Notes under the pieces: model-generated
Told to the model about the DNA's origin: nothing
Databases searched by the model: none
Seen by the model: only the letters and a program-made list of their open reading frames with translations
Shown here: positions 21,479 through 33,532 of the stretch, one piece after another
How the letters are laid out: every line of letters starts with the position of its first letter
How positions within the stretch are numbered: the stretch's first letter is position 1
Origin: Hydrangea macrophylla
Taxonomy: Eukaryota; Streptophyta; Magnoliopsida; Cornales; Hydrangeaceae
Reading direction: 5' to 3'
Length of the DNA stretch: 64,000 nucleotides
Assembly (NCBI GenBank): GCA_033977485.1
Contig: CM066992.1
Span: forward strand, 104,078,450 to 104,142,449
Translations under genes and position numbers: made by a program

Positions 21479-22992
21479 TTGAAATAGCTTGGATGGCTAA
21501 TTCTGACCAAATGACTGTTCGAACTTCTGACCCAGGACAGGGATCCCTGTGGCTGACTTTGGGAATCTATACTGACCTACAAATTTGAGAGGAAAAACAT
21601 ATCAGATTCTAATAGTGAAGACTAGATAGACAACGATAGTGATATTAACAAATGTGGATTGACTTGTGTACAGACTGACTGAGACCTAAAGCATATCGAC
21701 TCAAATAGATGCTCATCATAAGCTTTTTTTTCTTCCTTTTCCTATTAATCAGAAGCCTGACTATAGCTCGTGAGTAGCATCCCGCTGCGAATCCATTTAC
21801 GATCCCGAGTTTCCAGACACATCGCACTTCCGCTCGGGTCGAGGCTGCCTGAATGATCAAGCAATGAAATCCTCCTTTGTCGACCTGAAGCTGAAGTGAA
21901 GGAGGGAATGGTATTAACTGTTTAATTGCTGATCGATCGCCCTCCCTTAACTCGCGCTTTCAAGTAGTCCCTACTAACCCTTTTGTCTAGCTGGCACTTA
22001 CTCAAGCAGAAACAATATAGAGTCGATTTTTTTAGCACTTAACCTCTTTCGTGGATTCCATTGTTCAAAATTAGTAGAATTCGTAGAATACGATTGTGAA
22101 GTGTATAATATAATTATAATATATATAAGAAGGGCATATTTATTAAACACGTGCAAACATCGCTATATCCGCCTTCTCCTTTATTACCGTTCTAGTCGGG
22201 AAGCACAGGTCGTGCTCTATCAAAATTTTTATTTTCTATTTAATGTAAAGTTGAATAATGAGAATCTTATGATAATTCCCTATAGGCAGCATATATAAAT
22301 AAAATACCCGATTCGATATCTATGTAACAATTTATGTTCTGGGGTTTACATATACTCCTAATTGAAGTTATAATTGAAATTGGCATTGGCCAATTCTCCC
22401 CGCTCTAGCCCTACCTGTTTCGGAAAATGGCTTGCTAGCGAACTATAAAGAGTATACTATAGAATAGTACCTTTTCGGAGGCATAAGGCTGGTAAGTCCA
22501 GTGTGCTTGTGCTAAAAAGATGGTCGTTGATCAGGGGAATTGACATTGCGACTCCTACGGAAGAGGGGGCCTCATACAACTATGAAGGCCAAGGAGAGCG
22601 CCCTCGACCAGAATTCGCCCTACTTGCATTATCTCTAAGCCAAATTCTTGCTAATTTGCTGGAGTATGGTGGATCGACTCATCAAGTTCCCATTGAAATA
22701 GGATCCACAGACTCTCGGATGAGACTAAGCAGCTACCAACCGTTCCGACGCGCCCTTGACTTCTTATGTCAGGATATGGGTCAAATAATAATAAATATTC
22801 CTTTTTAGGTGGTCTACGAGCTGCTGCCCAATCAATTAGTTATGAAATACCATTAATTCTATGTGTGCTATCAATAACTGCATTGCTGATATTGACCCCA
22901 AAAAAGAAAGGGCAAGTACAACTAGCCCGTGAACAGCCAACCATCGTACTATAAAAATTGGATAGGTTCGATCTAAGCTTACTAATAGGGGG
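21385..22992. repeat. Tandem duplication unit A, left part (gag start plus organelle-like DNA)
   Basis: From ACAAAATTTCAAGACTTGGG at 21385 this matches 27357-27427 plus 44093-45637. It begins in the Tat gag N-terminus and passes through non-coding DNA (GGATCCCTGTGGCTGACTTT near 21540). From about 21720 it has an organelle-like character, for example GATCCCGAGTTTCCAGACAC. It includes a plastid ndhA fragment at 22758. Apparent divergence from copy B is a few percent. Confidence 0.8.
22758..22879 (+). pseudogene. ndhA: Plastid ndhA fragment (end of exon 1), copy A
   Basis: The frame reads MSGYGSNN(N)KYSFLGG and [20 protein letters not shown], diagnostic of plastid NAD(P)H dehydrogenase subunit 1 (NdhA, a membrane subunit of the thylakoid NDH complex). 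Only about 40 codons are present. One extra Asn codon interrupts SNNK, and homology ends at ILCVLSI, close to where exon 1 of plastid ndhA ends. Flanking DNA is not the normal ndhA context. The fragment therefore arrived already rearranged, perhaps via a mitochondrial genome carrying plastid DNA. Confidence 0.75.
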
Positions 22993-22997
22993 GCCTC

Positions 22998-25900
22998 TGT
23001 GGACAAGCGGCCTCCCGGGAGTCCATTCCCCGTTTCCGGCGGGGTTTCAGAATTGATTTTCCTTTTGGTTTGAAATGTGTTTGAAAGAAGAGAAAAGGTC
23101 TGTTGCAAACAGATACAGAGTCGCCACTTGGTCTTTAAGGAACCAAGAAACCTAATTTTGACTCACCCAGATGGATAAAGGGCACCGACCCTTCACAACC
23201 AAAGAACTCGGTTCGGGGTTTTGGTACGAGAGAGGAAGGAGCCTTTGTCATGACTAAAACACCCTCAACTTGCCCCGTCTCTCGACGGACCTCAATTAGC
23301 ATCCAAATAATCATCTTTTACTATTGTTTGGTTCGACAGTTAATATTTATGATAAGTATATTACATTGTATAAGAATCTTGAAACTGGAAGATCAAAAGA
23401 TAAGATATCATTCATAAGATCTAAGCCAAATATCACACAATGCAAAAGTGAAAGATCACACAAACAAACCTAGGAGAAATCGTCTAATCACATATCAAGT
23501 AATCAAGTTTCCCTAATCTAAAGGGGACATGGGTTGTTCTTGAAATAAACAATCAAAGAAATCAAGGACATGCTTAGCAATCTATGTGATGCATGTTGAT
23601 TCTTGAGAAAAAAAGACCTCTCAATCCCCGGGATGGATGAGAAAGGAAGATTTGATTGAGGGGGGAGCATAAACGTGAGATCAAGTTCATTCCTTATGAT
23701 CTTCTTAGATTAGGAGTCACAAAATCCCCTAAATCTTGCATGTATGCAATGCATGATCCTAGAATGTGCAAAGGTAATAGTGTGCAAGTGTTCATGAGAT
23801 TTCTAAAGTGACTTGGAAGTATAAATATGCATGAATGGATGAAGATTGTTATTGTAGGATATGTACAAATGTGGTATGGACCACTTCCTAAGACATGAGC
23901 TAATTTGGATTGTATATAAACATCCAATTAAAGAAAGAAAGTTGAAACATCCTTGTTGTGAATAGTGGACAGAATAGTAAGTTCATTTTGTAAAAATGGG
24001 AAAGTGGGGTTAGAAATGTTTTTAGTTCATGATTTTTTATGGAGATCATCCTTATTGTGTCTAGAACACAACCCAAAAAGCCAAACTACAATAACTATCA
24101 CAGATTGGGAGAAATCATATAAACGAGAGAGGTTACTCAGAAATAGAATCCGTACTGTCGACTGAAATGTAGAAAAATCTTTGAAAATGAAAACAAAATA
24201 TTTGGGGTCCCATTTTATACAGAAAGTTCCCAGAGACACTGAAGTTCAAGGGAAAAATAAGTTGGGACCATTGTTTTTGGAAAGGTTTTCTGGAAAACAA
24301 GTTGAAAGTCAACCAAGCTGCTGTGATAGTGAAAACAGAATGTCTGGAAGGAATGTTTGAGCCAAAATGGACTCCTTCCATGTGTTTCCAAGTCAAACCA
24401 AAAATCATGGGTGTTCTCTAATGAGTTAGGAAGACTTTCCAAGTGGTCTTACAACCATACATTGAGTATTGAGTTCTAGAGAAATCTTTGAACTCAGATC
24501 ATTCACTGTTTTGGAGATTTTTTTAGAAAACAAGGTTTATTTCTTGGAACCCAAATATTGGGGGTTTTAGAGGGGTTTTGAAATAGAGGTTTTGGGAGTA
24601 TATTTCCAACACTAAGTGAAGATTAAAATATCTTGGAACATCAACATCAAACTCATATTAAGAACCTCCAAGATTGTTGGAGAGATGTTGTTTTTATTTT
24701 GGAAATAACTTCAAGAATACATAGGAATGTATTGAAGTTATAATCATCATCTATCAAACATGTTTTTGAGGTCAAGAGCTACTATCCATAAGGATTCACT
24801 CACCTCAAACTTCATGTCATCATCTAGATGATGATAAACTAGTAAGTAAATAATCAAAGAAAAGTAAAAAGGAAATGAGGTTGAGGGAGAGTTGATGCAA
24901 ATGACAAAGAAATCAAAATAGAAATGAGATGAGGGATAGTTGATGCAAATGAAAATGAACCAAAATAGAAATGGGGGTTGAGAAGAGATTATCCTAGGAT
25001 GTAAAGAAATCAAACTAGAAATGGGGTTGAGAAAGGGGAAATGCAAGTATGATAAAGAAAAATAAAAAGAAATGGGATTAGGAAAGAAAAACAAGCATAT
25101 AGTCAATAGTTTATCAATGGTGAAACCACAAGCATTCAACCTCTCATATATGTGTATATATGTGTGTTCATCTCTTTAACTCATTGGAAACTCAAAGAAT
25201 GTAAATGAAATGGATTGGAAGCTTGAAAACACAAGTGTAGGTTTGAGAAAACTAATTGAAACTCACATTTGGATTGGATTTTGAAGAAGAAAATCTCTAT
25301 TCCTCTCTCTATTTCTCCCTAACTCTCTATATCTCTCTCTAATGGCTTCCAAGTTCTTCCCTAAATGGAAGCAAATGAGTCTCCTTAATAGGCCAATTTG
25401 GGGAGGTAATTTAGGTTTTAAAAAGTCTCCAATTGGTCCTAAATCCCGGAATAATCAATACTATGTCGTTTTATTTGTTGGAAATTTAATTTAAAACCCA
25501 AAAATTAACCAAAAATTACAAAAAAAAAAATAAAAAATCACTCAAAGTGCCGCCGCGGCAGTCAACCCTCTGGTTGACCAAATTTTGCGTTTAGGCCCCC
25601 GGAACTCCCAAAATTCGCGAAATGGCCCTATTTCTTCCAAAATTCGAAGAAAATTCATACAAAATCCAAATTGAGATTGTGATATACTGTTGGAAAGGTA
25701 TTGAGGTCTACTTTCCATAAAAAATAGTTTGAAGTTGGGTCACTTTGGAAAGTTTTGCGGTATTCGCGATAAAAACCGATTTGATTGCCTTTTTCACCTT
25801 CAAAAATTCATATCAAATTCGTTTTAAATTCAGAAATTATGTGCGATATACCGTTGGAAAGCTATTGACCTCTAGTATGTGATAAAAATATTTGAATGTC

Positions 25901-26399
25901 GAAAAGGTAAATTTGACTTTTGGTCAAACTTGCGGTCAAATCAGTCAACAGTGCACTTCTAGGAAATTCCGGAAAGTTCTGAGAGCCTCCGGAGAGTGAC
26001 GATTCCATTCGATTTTCTTTTAAAACATATTTTAAAACTTTTCACATGATTTAGAATGATTTTGGAGCTTTCGGGTGATTTTGGTCAATTTCGGTCAAAC
26101 CTGGTAAAACCTGGTCAAACGGAAGCTTTCGGGACTTCCGGGAGCCTCTGGGAGTTGATGTTTTCAAATGTTTCTCTTTTTATAAAAAAAATACTTTTCT
26201 GTTTATTTTGAATGACATCGAATGATTTTTGAGCTTCTGGGCCATTTTGGAGAGTTTTGGGCTCTCAGGGCATTTTGACCAATTCTTTGACTTTTTTAGA
26301 GTTAAAGGCAATCTCTAAAGATCTGATCTTTCTAATCATCGAGGTTTGACATGCTTGTGGCCTCCTAAATCTGTTAGCTGACAAAATGGGGTGTCTACA
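22998..26399 (-). mobile_element. Solo LTR, Tat/Ogre-like, 3,402 bp (TSD GCCTC)
   Basis: It begins TGTGGACAAGCGG and ends GGGTGTCTACA, flanked by GCCTC at 22993-22997 and 26400-26404. The paralogous site in copy B (45633-45640) is uninterrupted and proves both ends. Read on the minus strand it starts TGTAGACACCCCATTTTG, a typical Tat/Ogre LTR start. It contains repeated CCGTTGGAAAG/TGTTGGAAAGGTATTGA-type boxes and TCCGGGAGCCTC-type boxes. No coding region and no second LTR, so it is a recombination remnant. Confidence 0.9.
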
Positions 26400-26404
26400 G
26401 CCTC

Positions 26405-27292
26405 CAAAATGCCTATACGAACCCAATTCGTTATTTCGGGAGGAGATAGGTCTTCCAGATGTACAGTCAGTGACGAAAAAGAATTCTCGGCTGCATCAAG
26501 GGATCCCACCACCTGGAGAAGGAAAGGGTTAACGTGATGAGCTAAACACTAGATAATACACGAGAAGATGCCTGAGCGTGACTTTCCGGAGCATCCTCAA
26601 TGGGTTCTAAGAAGGAGGGTGGCGCCCTGAATCAATCAAAAAGCTTCAGGATCTCATTTAATAGATCCAACCAATTTCTAGGGTAGATAGAGGAGTTCGT
26701 CTCTCGCTTCTTTTGCTCCACTGGCACCAAAGATCAAGAATTCGAGATAGAAAGAAAGATTCCCAAAAAAGAGATACAAAGCTGGTATGAAAGATCTTCC
26801 ATGTTCTCACCCAGAGATGGAAATTCGGGCAGGATCTTTCATATCTTTCGAGATCCACCCTACAATATGGGGTAAAAAAGCCAAAATAATTTTAGCTAGG
26901 GCGTATCGACGAAAAAGAAATTGCATGTCTCGAATGGATCACCTATGAATTCGACGTAGATTTAAGATATTTCATTGAATCGGATACAGCTAACCCAACC
27001 AGAGGAACGAGAACAAGTTCCCCTAAGCTAGCCGGGATCCGACGTTGATTTCTGATTTCAAAGCTAAGCATTATCTTCCAAGACCGGCATACCAGAAGCT
27101 CTTAGCTACTCAGCTATACTATAATAAAGGAAAGGAAAAGGGAATACTTTTTAAGTATGACCTGATCCCAATAAGCTTCATCGTCGAGAGGGAAGTAGCC
27201 CGGATAACCAGATAAGGCCTATTCAAGATCACTGCAGTTCCTTTTCGGGCGATTGTAGGACGAATGGTAGGCGCTGCCTACTCACTCGGACA
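26405..27292. repeat. Duplication unit A, right part (organelle-like DNA)
   Basis: Continues unit A after the solo LTR and matches 45638-46526, ending in CTACTCACTCGGACA in both copies. It includes GATCCACCCTACAATATGGG and GACCGGCATACCAGAAGC. Base composition and lack of local repeats differ from the neighbouring retroelements. I judge it organelle-derived because it travels with the ndhA fragment, but I could not identify a gene in it. A 64-bp filler (27293-27356) separates it from copy B. Confidence 0.6.
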
Positions 27293-27356
27293 ATGCTCTA
27301 AATGAAGGAAAAACGGTTTAAAGTTAATTTTTAAACACGCAGTGGAAGGATAAAGT

Positions 27357-27427
27357 TACAAAATTTCAAGACTTGGGCCAGGCTGTAGGACTGCTGGTTT
27401 ATGGTTGCTCCCTTCTCAGTGACCTTG
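27357..27427. repeat. Tandem duplication unit B, first 71 bp
   Basis: Matches 21385-21455 (gag start, minus strand). Interrupted at 27428 by the LARD-type element; the sequence resumes at 44093 after the CCTTG target duplication (27423-27427 and 44088-44092). Confidence 0.85.
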
Positions 27428-29462
27428 TGTAATACCCGTACCCGAAAAAGGTAGTAATATTTATTTTACATGCATTAATTAATATAAACAATTGCATGTG
27501 ATGATTTGGGTAAGTTCCAGTTACCCCATGTGATAAGTGCTTGATAAAGGGCACAGTTGAAAGTTCTACTAGAGGTGGAACAGATATGAAAGTGTGACCC
27601 AAGAGAGGTTTGGATAATATAAATTGCATAAATGTGCATTTCTGTGATTAAATGGTAGACATGTAAATGTAAATGTGTACATTATAATAGTTATTGATGC
27701 CATATGATTGTTTAATTGATAAAATGTTCAGTGTTTTAATATTCTATTATAGTTCATGATTATTTATGAGACGAGTTTGGGTACCCTTATGAGAGCGTAA
27801 TTGAACAGGTGATATAATTAGTAAGTTAATTAGTGCCTTCATATAATATTTGGGACCACGTTTGGGACCCATACGTGATATAAATATAGACTCACTTAAA
27901 TATCTAGATAGTTAATAATAATGTTGGGGGGTGAAAACCGAAATAAGCCAAAGTTAGCTTAAGGGCATGAGGTTGACACCTCAGCAGCCATGACTCATCA
28001 TCATCATAAAAAAACAAAGAAGACAAAAAAATCGTGAGTGTAGTGTGTTGTGTTTGGCGGTGGGCCACGGTTGTGTGTGTGGATACATATATATATATAT
28101 ATTATATTATATTAGTTAATGAAAGAAAGTGAGGAAAGAACCAAAAGGAAAAAAAAAAGAAAACAGGGAAGAAGCAGCCCAAGAAAGAAGAGGAGAGAAA
28201 TGGAGGGTTTCACCTTCTCTATGCCATAGGTTCATCGTATGTTGCCCAAATCGTGATATAAAGTCATATTTGGACTTGTGGGGGTAAGCCTAACCTTATA
28301 GTGTAATTTAATTTGGGTTTAATTGATAGATTTTTTGTGACCCAAATGGGTTGGTAACATTTAGTTTACAAAAATTGTGTAGGATTAACTACAGGTTCAT
28401 ATTTGGCTTGGATTTAGGGGATATTTGGGGTTTCTAGGCTTATTTGATTATTCGTAGAGATGAGTGTCCTAATCCCAAAATTGGATGTTTAATATTATTT
28501 ATTTGTTATTAAATGCTTAATTATTGATTGAGTAGAAAAGCATGTGATTAGTTGTATTTAACATGTCTAAAATGCTGAAATTGCCATGTTGACATGTTGA
28601 GCTGCTTATGTGCTTATTTGGGTCAAAGGGTGTCAATTGATAATCACCATTATTTAGCCCGTATATAAGGGACGCCCATTCCTCAGAGAAAAGGGGGATG
28701 ATGATGATGAAATCCTCAGAGAAAAGGGGATAGTGGTGACGACTACAGCGAATTGACTACGGTCAGGAGTGAATGAGAGTGATTTCGCTATATGCGACGG
28801 AAAAAGTGAGATTGGCCCGGAATCAGGGGTCCAGAACGATGGTGATTGATTGCTTGACACGCCAGCGACCATTTATTGTTGTGATGTTTAATTGGTGTTA
28901 TGATTCATTCATTACTCCAATTGCATGATTAGCACCACGTACTCACTAAGCGAAAGCTTATTCGATTTTTGTGGCTAATGACCACGCAGGTTCAAATGAA
29001 TACCACAGTGAGAAATGATCGAGACTACGGGGCTGGGTCTAGCTTGCTTATATGTTTATATGTGAGGATTTGAATAAGGTTGTAATAAACTTAAAGTTTA
29101 TACTTTTAAATATGTTTAGAAATAAATGTCAGAATGGGTTTGTAATATTTATATATTTTAGTTGGGTTTTGATGTGTTTTGGAATATTTAAATAAAAGAG
29201 TGCAGCAGAGGTTAAAAATGTTTTAGTTTATGAAAAAAAATGGTGAATGGTGCTGTAATGGGGGAAACTTTGCTCCAAGTACCATTTGACGGTTTTAAAA
29301 ACTTTATTTTATTCATTTTTATTAATTTGTTTGATAAAAAGTTATTTTACCCTTGATATTTCAGTCAAAAGTGTAATTTTTGGAACTTTAAAATTGATTG
29401 TTTGGTCTTTGTTGTCTTTGTTACACGTGTCCTAGCTCGCGGGGGCGGGTTGGGGTGTGACA
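27428..29462 (+). repeat. LARD 5' LTR
   Basis: TATA box at 28662-28668. Just after it are two copies of CCTCAGAGAAAAGGGG (28681 and 28711 regions) and a TCGC/GCGA hairpin at 28785-28797. An (AT)n/(TAT)n stretch lies near 28087. Confidence 0.9.
28662..28668 (+). promoter_or_regulatory. TATA box, LARD 5' LTR
   Basis: TATATAA in TAGCCCGTATATAAGGGACG. This block is identical at 34778, 36255 and 42880 in the other three LTRs of this pair of families. Confidence 0.7.
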
Positions 29463-32400
29463 AATTTTGGTATCAGAGCAATAGGTTAGAGCCTTTGGGG
29501 ACGAGAGACGAATACGACGCGTAAAAAAAAAATAATAAATAAATAAATGAAAGAAATAAAATGCATGTATATAATAATCATGACATGTAACTACTTGTAG
29601 AGGCACACATGTTCACAGCACGTGATTTAAATGTTGTTGAACATGCATATCATGTTGCATGCATTCTACATATTGTAATATGTGAAGAGATGGTTGAAAA
29701 CTTCATTGTGAAAAAAATGGAGTATAAAGGGGAAATGTTTTCCCATATGATGAATTAATTGAGTTGGAAATGGGGATTGTGAATTCAGTAAGAAAAATCT
29801 GAGTTTGGGAATATTTGTGGAATTTGGGTTCAGAAATCAAGAGTTAAGTTGGTTATCCTGAGATGATTTGGCGGGTATCATTTTATCAAGGGTATTGAAT
29901 TGATAAAGGGTTATTGAGTATTTGGTTATGAATGCGGATATGGATTTCTTTCCGAATATTATTATTATTTGTGAAGATTATTTCTTACTTTCAGCCAAGA
30001 AATTGGGCATCTGGATTTCTTTATTTACGGTGGGTCTTTTAGTATTCAAATATTATAGTTTGGGAAAAATCTGGATTTCGTATGATTTATATGGGCCTCA
30101 TGAGCAGATATGGTATTATCGTTATCTCTTATTTCCCATTTTATTCGGTAATGATCTTTGGGGGTATTTATTGAGCTCCGTATATATATTTTCTTGGGAT
30201 TGAGGGTGAAATATTGAGTTGGTCAAGGTGATAAGATATTTGGGGATTTACCAGTCGCTTGCGTTATCGGGTTGTTGAGGAATCTCTCAACTCTATTTGG
30301 GTTATATTGGGTTGTTGAGGAATCTCTCAACTTTATTTGGATTATATTGGCTTGTTGAGGAATCTCTCAACATAAATTTATTTATTTCGATTTCTTGGGA
30401 TGCATCTATTATTATCGAATAATGATTGGTTCTCCAACGTGTCAGTATGAATAGTAGATTTGAGGTCAACTAAAAGTAACAGACTTTTATAGTGTGTTTC
30501 TATCGATTGGGTATGACTACAGTTATAAATTATTCTTTTCTGCTTAAGGATACAGTTGATTGAGATCAAGACTAAGTAGTTGTGTTGCGTGAATAACTAA
30601 TTTGGTTGATTGGCTACACGGGGTATCAGAATTTTCTATCAGAGATCTGAATTTGGAAAATGGGTTCACAAGTTTAAAAACTAGTATTTCTTTGATATCC
30701 AAACCACTGCATGATCCGTTCAACTACCATGTGCATCAGGTAATAGTATTCCTATTATTTCTTTGTACTTTATATGTAAGTAATTGAGATCTGACTACCG
30801 CACTGCACTGTAGCAATTGTCAAGTATCCTAGTATATCACTAGAAACTTTCAGACTTTGAATTTAGCTACTAATAATGTATTCGAAATTTCTGAGATATT
30901 TAAATATATATGTTTAACTGAGTAAAAATGTTTTGAAATCATCTTTGGGTGGAAGGAAAAAAAATTTGATTTATTGTGAATCAAGAAGTACTTAAAAAAA
31001 ATATTTTGATAAAAAGGAGGTAGTTGGATTTGACCCAAATTGGGTAAAAGTGGGAAATTAGTGAAAATGATTTTAATGAATATAGGTATTTCAATTGTTT
31101 TTTTTAAAGGAGTTATTAATGGAGAATATTTTGATTCTACGATAGTTGTTTAAACATTTTTATTCTATGGAGAGATTTTAAATGAAATTACTATTGGGCC
31201 ATGAAGCTCAAATGAGTACATTACTTTTTACTTTAGTTTTAAATTGGAATATATATTTTAAATAAATTTCAAATGATCTTGATAAGAAAAGTGTCTGAAA
31301 GTAACTTGTGGTATTCTACATATTATTCTTAATACTGTCGGCTGCGGATACATGATTTTGGTCGATGGGTTATAAGGATCATCAATTTATTTTTTGGGAT
31401 ATTCTTGATTACAAGGTGAGTATGACAAGGGTAATGAAACACTTCATTTTAAAGACATGTTCTGGATATCTTTAGGTTATCGCTTGTTGCTTGGGATTAC
31501 AGTCGTAGATCAACGAGTGATCTTGTTACATACAAGTGACACATTTAAAAGGGTATTGCACACTTGGGTAAACATGAGAAAATTTGATATTGAGGAGTAT
31601 TGGATCATATTCAAATTTTATCACGACAAAATTAGTTGCTTATTTATTGTAAGTGCTACAAGGAGGAAACAAATGAGTATATTGATTTCTATATATTGGG
31701 GCTTAGACAGCGTAAACCGAAAGACGAGTGAGTTCTACAATCTGAAAAGTTTGATAATCGTGAAGCTTCGCCTTATGTTGAACATCTGGTGGATGAGTTG
31801 TGTTTCCAGAGTATGTGATTTAAAAAGATAGAGATTTCATGGGTGTCGTCGGAAATCAATCAACCAGGACTTATGAAGGTGACATGAACTTGAAGTTACA
31901 GGATTGACTGGGTATTATTGAAAAATACATTGAAGATTTCTTCTCTGCCCAAGTACACGTGTGAAACTTATATCGATTACAGTGAAGTTCTCAATAATCA
32001 AATGAACATCGATCTATGGTGGTATTGATATTATTGCAAAGGCTTGTGTTGGGATTGAGTTATATGTTGATGCAATAGTAAGTTATACTGCATATGGATG
32101 AAGTCTCATAAAATGAATTATTTGGTACAAGATTTAGAATTCATGGCATTCTTTTTATATTGAGAATTTGGGAGTAATACTCGTACGAGCCTGAAATTTG
32201 TCGTGACTTGGAATATTTAGTTATACAACGACAAGTGAATAGATGGTACGGAGGACAGTTGAAACTCATGATAGCTACAGTTTGAAATTTATATTAATCA
32301 GGTGAAGACAAAATGGTTGTTGGTGCTCGAATTAGAGATCAACGGGGGTTTCGTGTGCGCATTGACTGTTTAGAAAAGATTTTAGTCAAGATTCAAAATC

Positions 32401-33532
32401 TATTAGAAGCCAAAATTTGTTCCATAAATTGGAGAAGGAATGATGACAATAAATTGAGGTCAACCAGTATTATTATAACAGATGAATGAGAGTTGACTTA
32501 AAGATTGGTTCGAGTTTCAATTTTAGGAATTTGTGATACAATATTGAAAGGAAAGTAATTGAGCTCTACTCTATAGTAAAAAGTGTCAGAATCTCAAGAT
32601 CAAGTATGTACTTCGAGTAAAGATAGATCAAGGGAATGGGTTCAGAAGAAATATTGAAGCATATAATGAGATTTGAGTATATAATACGTTAGTAATTTGG
32701 GTATGTGACATTACTAATTGCATTTCATTGCATATGATGATTTAATAATTAGTCACAAAAGCACAAGTTTTCTTGAAGACTAAGATATCGAGAAAGCTGC
32801 CTTCAGATGAGAAAATGTAAAGTATTCCTTGCGATGGGTGGTTTAAGGGCAGAATAATAAAGCTTCATGGGGTTATTGTGATTGATACTATTGATAATTC
32901 GGGTTGAATGTTATCATATTAAATTTCATGACGGGATTGCCAAAGTCAACAAAACTTAGGTGTTGTCATATAAATGATTTGTGGGCAGGTTGATCCAATC
33001 AAATTGTGGTATTGATTGAAACTGCAGATTTGCTAGGATTAAACAACCTATATGTGTAGAGAATTACACAATTATGTTGGTACTAGTACTTGTTATCCTA
33101 GAAGGAAGTAGTCGATTATGAAGAAGTTCTGGAATCTTGCTAGAAGCAGTAGAAATGGAACTGAACTTTTGCGAGATATTGTCACCCACTGATATTTGGT
33201 GTGGAAATATAATAAAGGCAAGTGGGTTATGTTCTAGAATGATTGGGGGAAATGACTACAGTGGGGAGAGAAAAATTTCTAGAAGTTATCTTCAGAAAAT
33301 GGTATAGTTTGACGAACCGAGTAAGATTGAAATTCCAGTACCCCAATAGAGAAATATTGAAAAGAATAGGGATCAATCAATTACGATTGTGATCACACCA
33401 ATGGGTGTAATGTATTCTATAATCGTGTTGTCACATATGAACCAGTATAGGTTTGAAGAGAAATACGTACATCTATTTGATTCGTAAGGTGAGAAAAGTT
33501 TGGGGACAAACTTTCTAAAAGGGAGGGAGAGA
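29463..33532 (+). other. LARD internal region, non-coding
   Basis: 4.07 kb between primer site and polypurine tract. All frames are short and none shows capsid, zinc-knuckle, protease, RT, RNase H or integrase motifs. The region holds an exact 40-bp tandem repeat (30271-30390) with a hairpin. Its first bases (CAATAGGTTAGAGCC) and last ones (AAGTTTGGGGACAAACTT) match the nested Tekay element. It may be the extreme decay of a gag-pol region or unrelated stuffer. Confidence 0.7.
30271..30390 (+). repeat. Three 40-bp tandem units with a hairpin
   Basis: Units start at 30271, 30311 and 30351. Each has GTTGAGGAATCTCTCAAC, in which GTTGAG and CTCAAC pair around GAATCT. The stem is identical in all three units while flanking bases change. 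Confidence 0.85.

Noticed and set aside
22503..22808. 101-residue ORF as a candidate organelle protein
   Set aside because: Only its last part overlaps ndhA, in a different frame; the copy B equivalent is broken and I recognise no family.
16171..22992. Complete Tat element with LTRs at 16171 and 22998
   Set aside because: The LTR at 22998 is a solo insertion with its own GCCTC target duplication and is absent from copy B, so the two LTRs are not a pair.
26405..27292. Search for tRNA genes in organelle-like DNA
   Set aside because: No cloverleaf with TTC-type T-loop and matching acceptor ends found on either strand by eye.
28654..28872. Identical 72-residue ORF also at 34770-34988
   Set aside because: Lies in the post-TATA leader of both LARD LTRs on the antisense strand; identity reflects LTR duplication, not coding selection.
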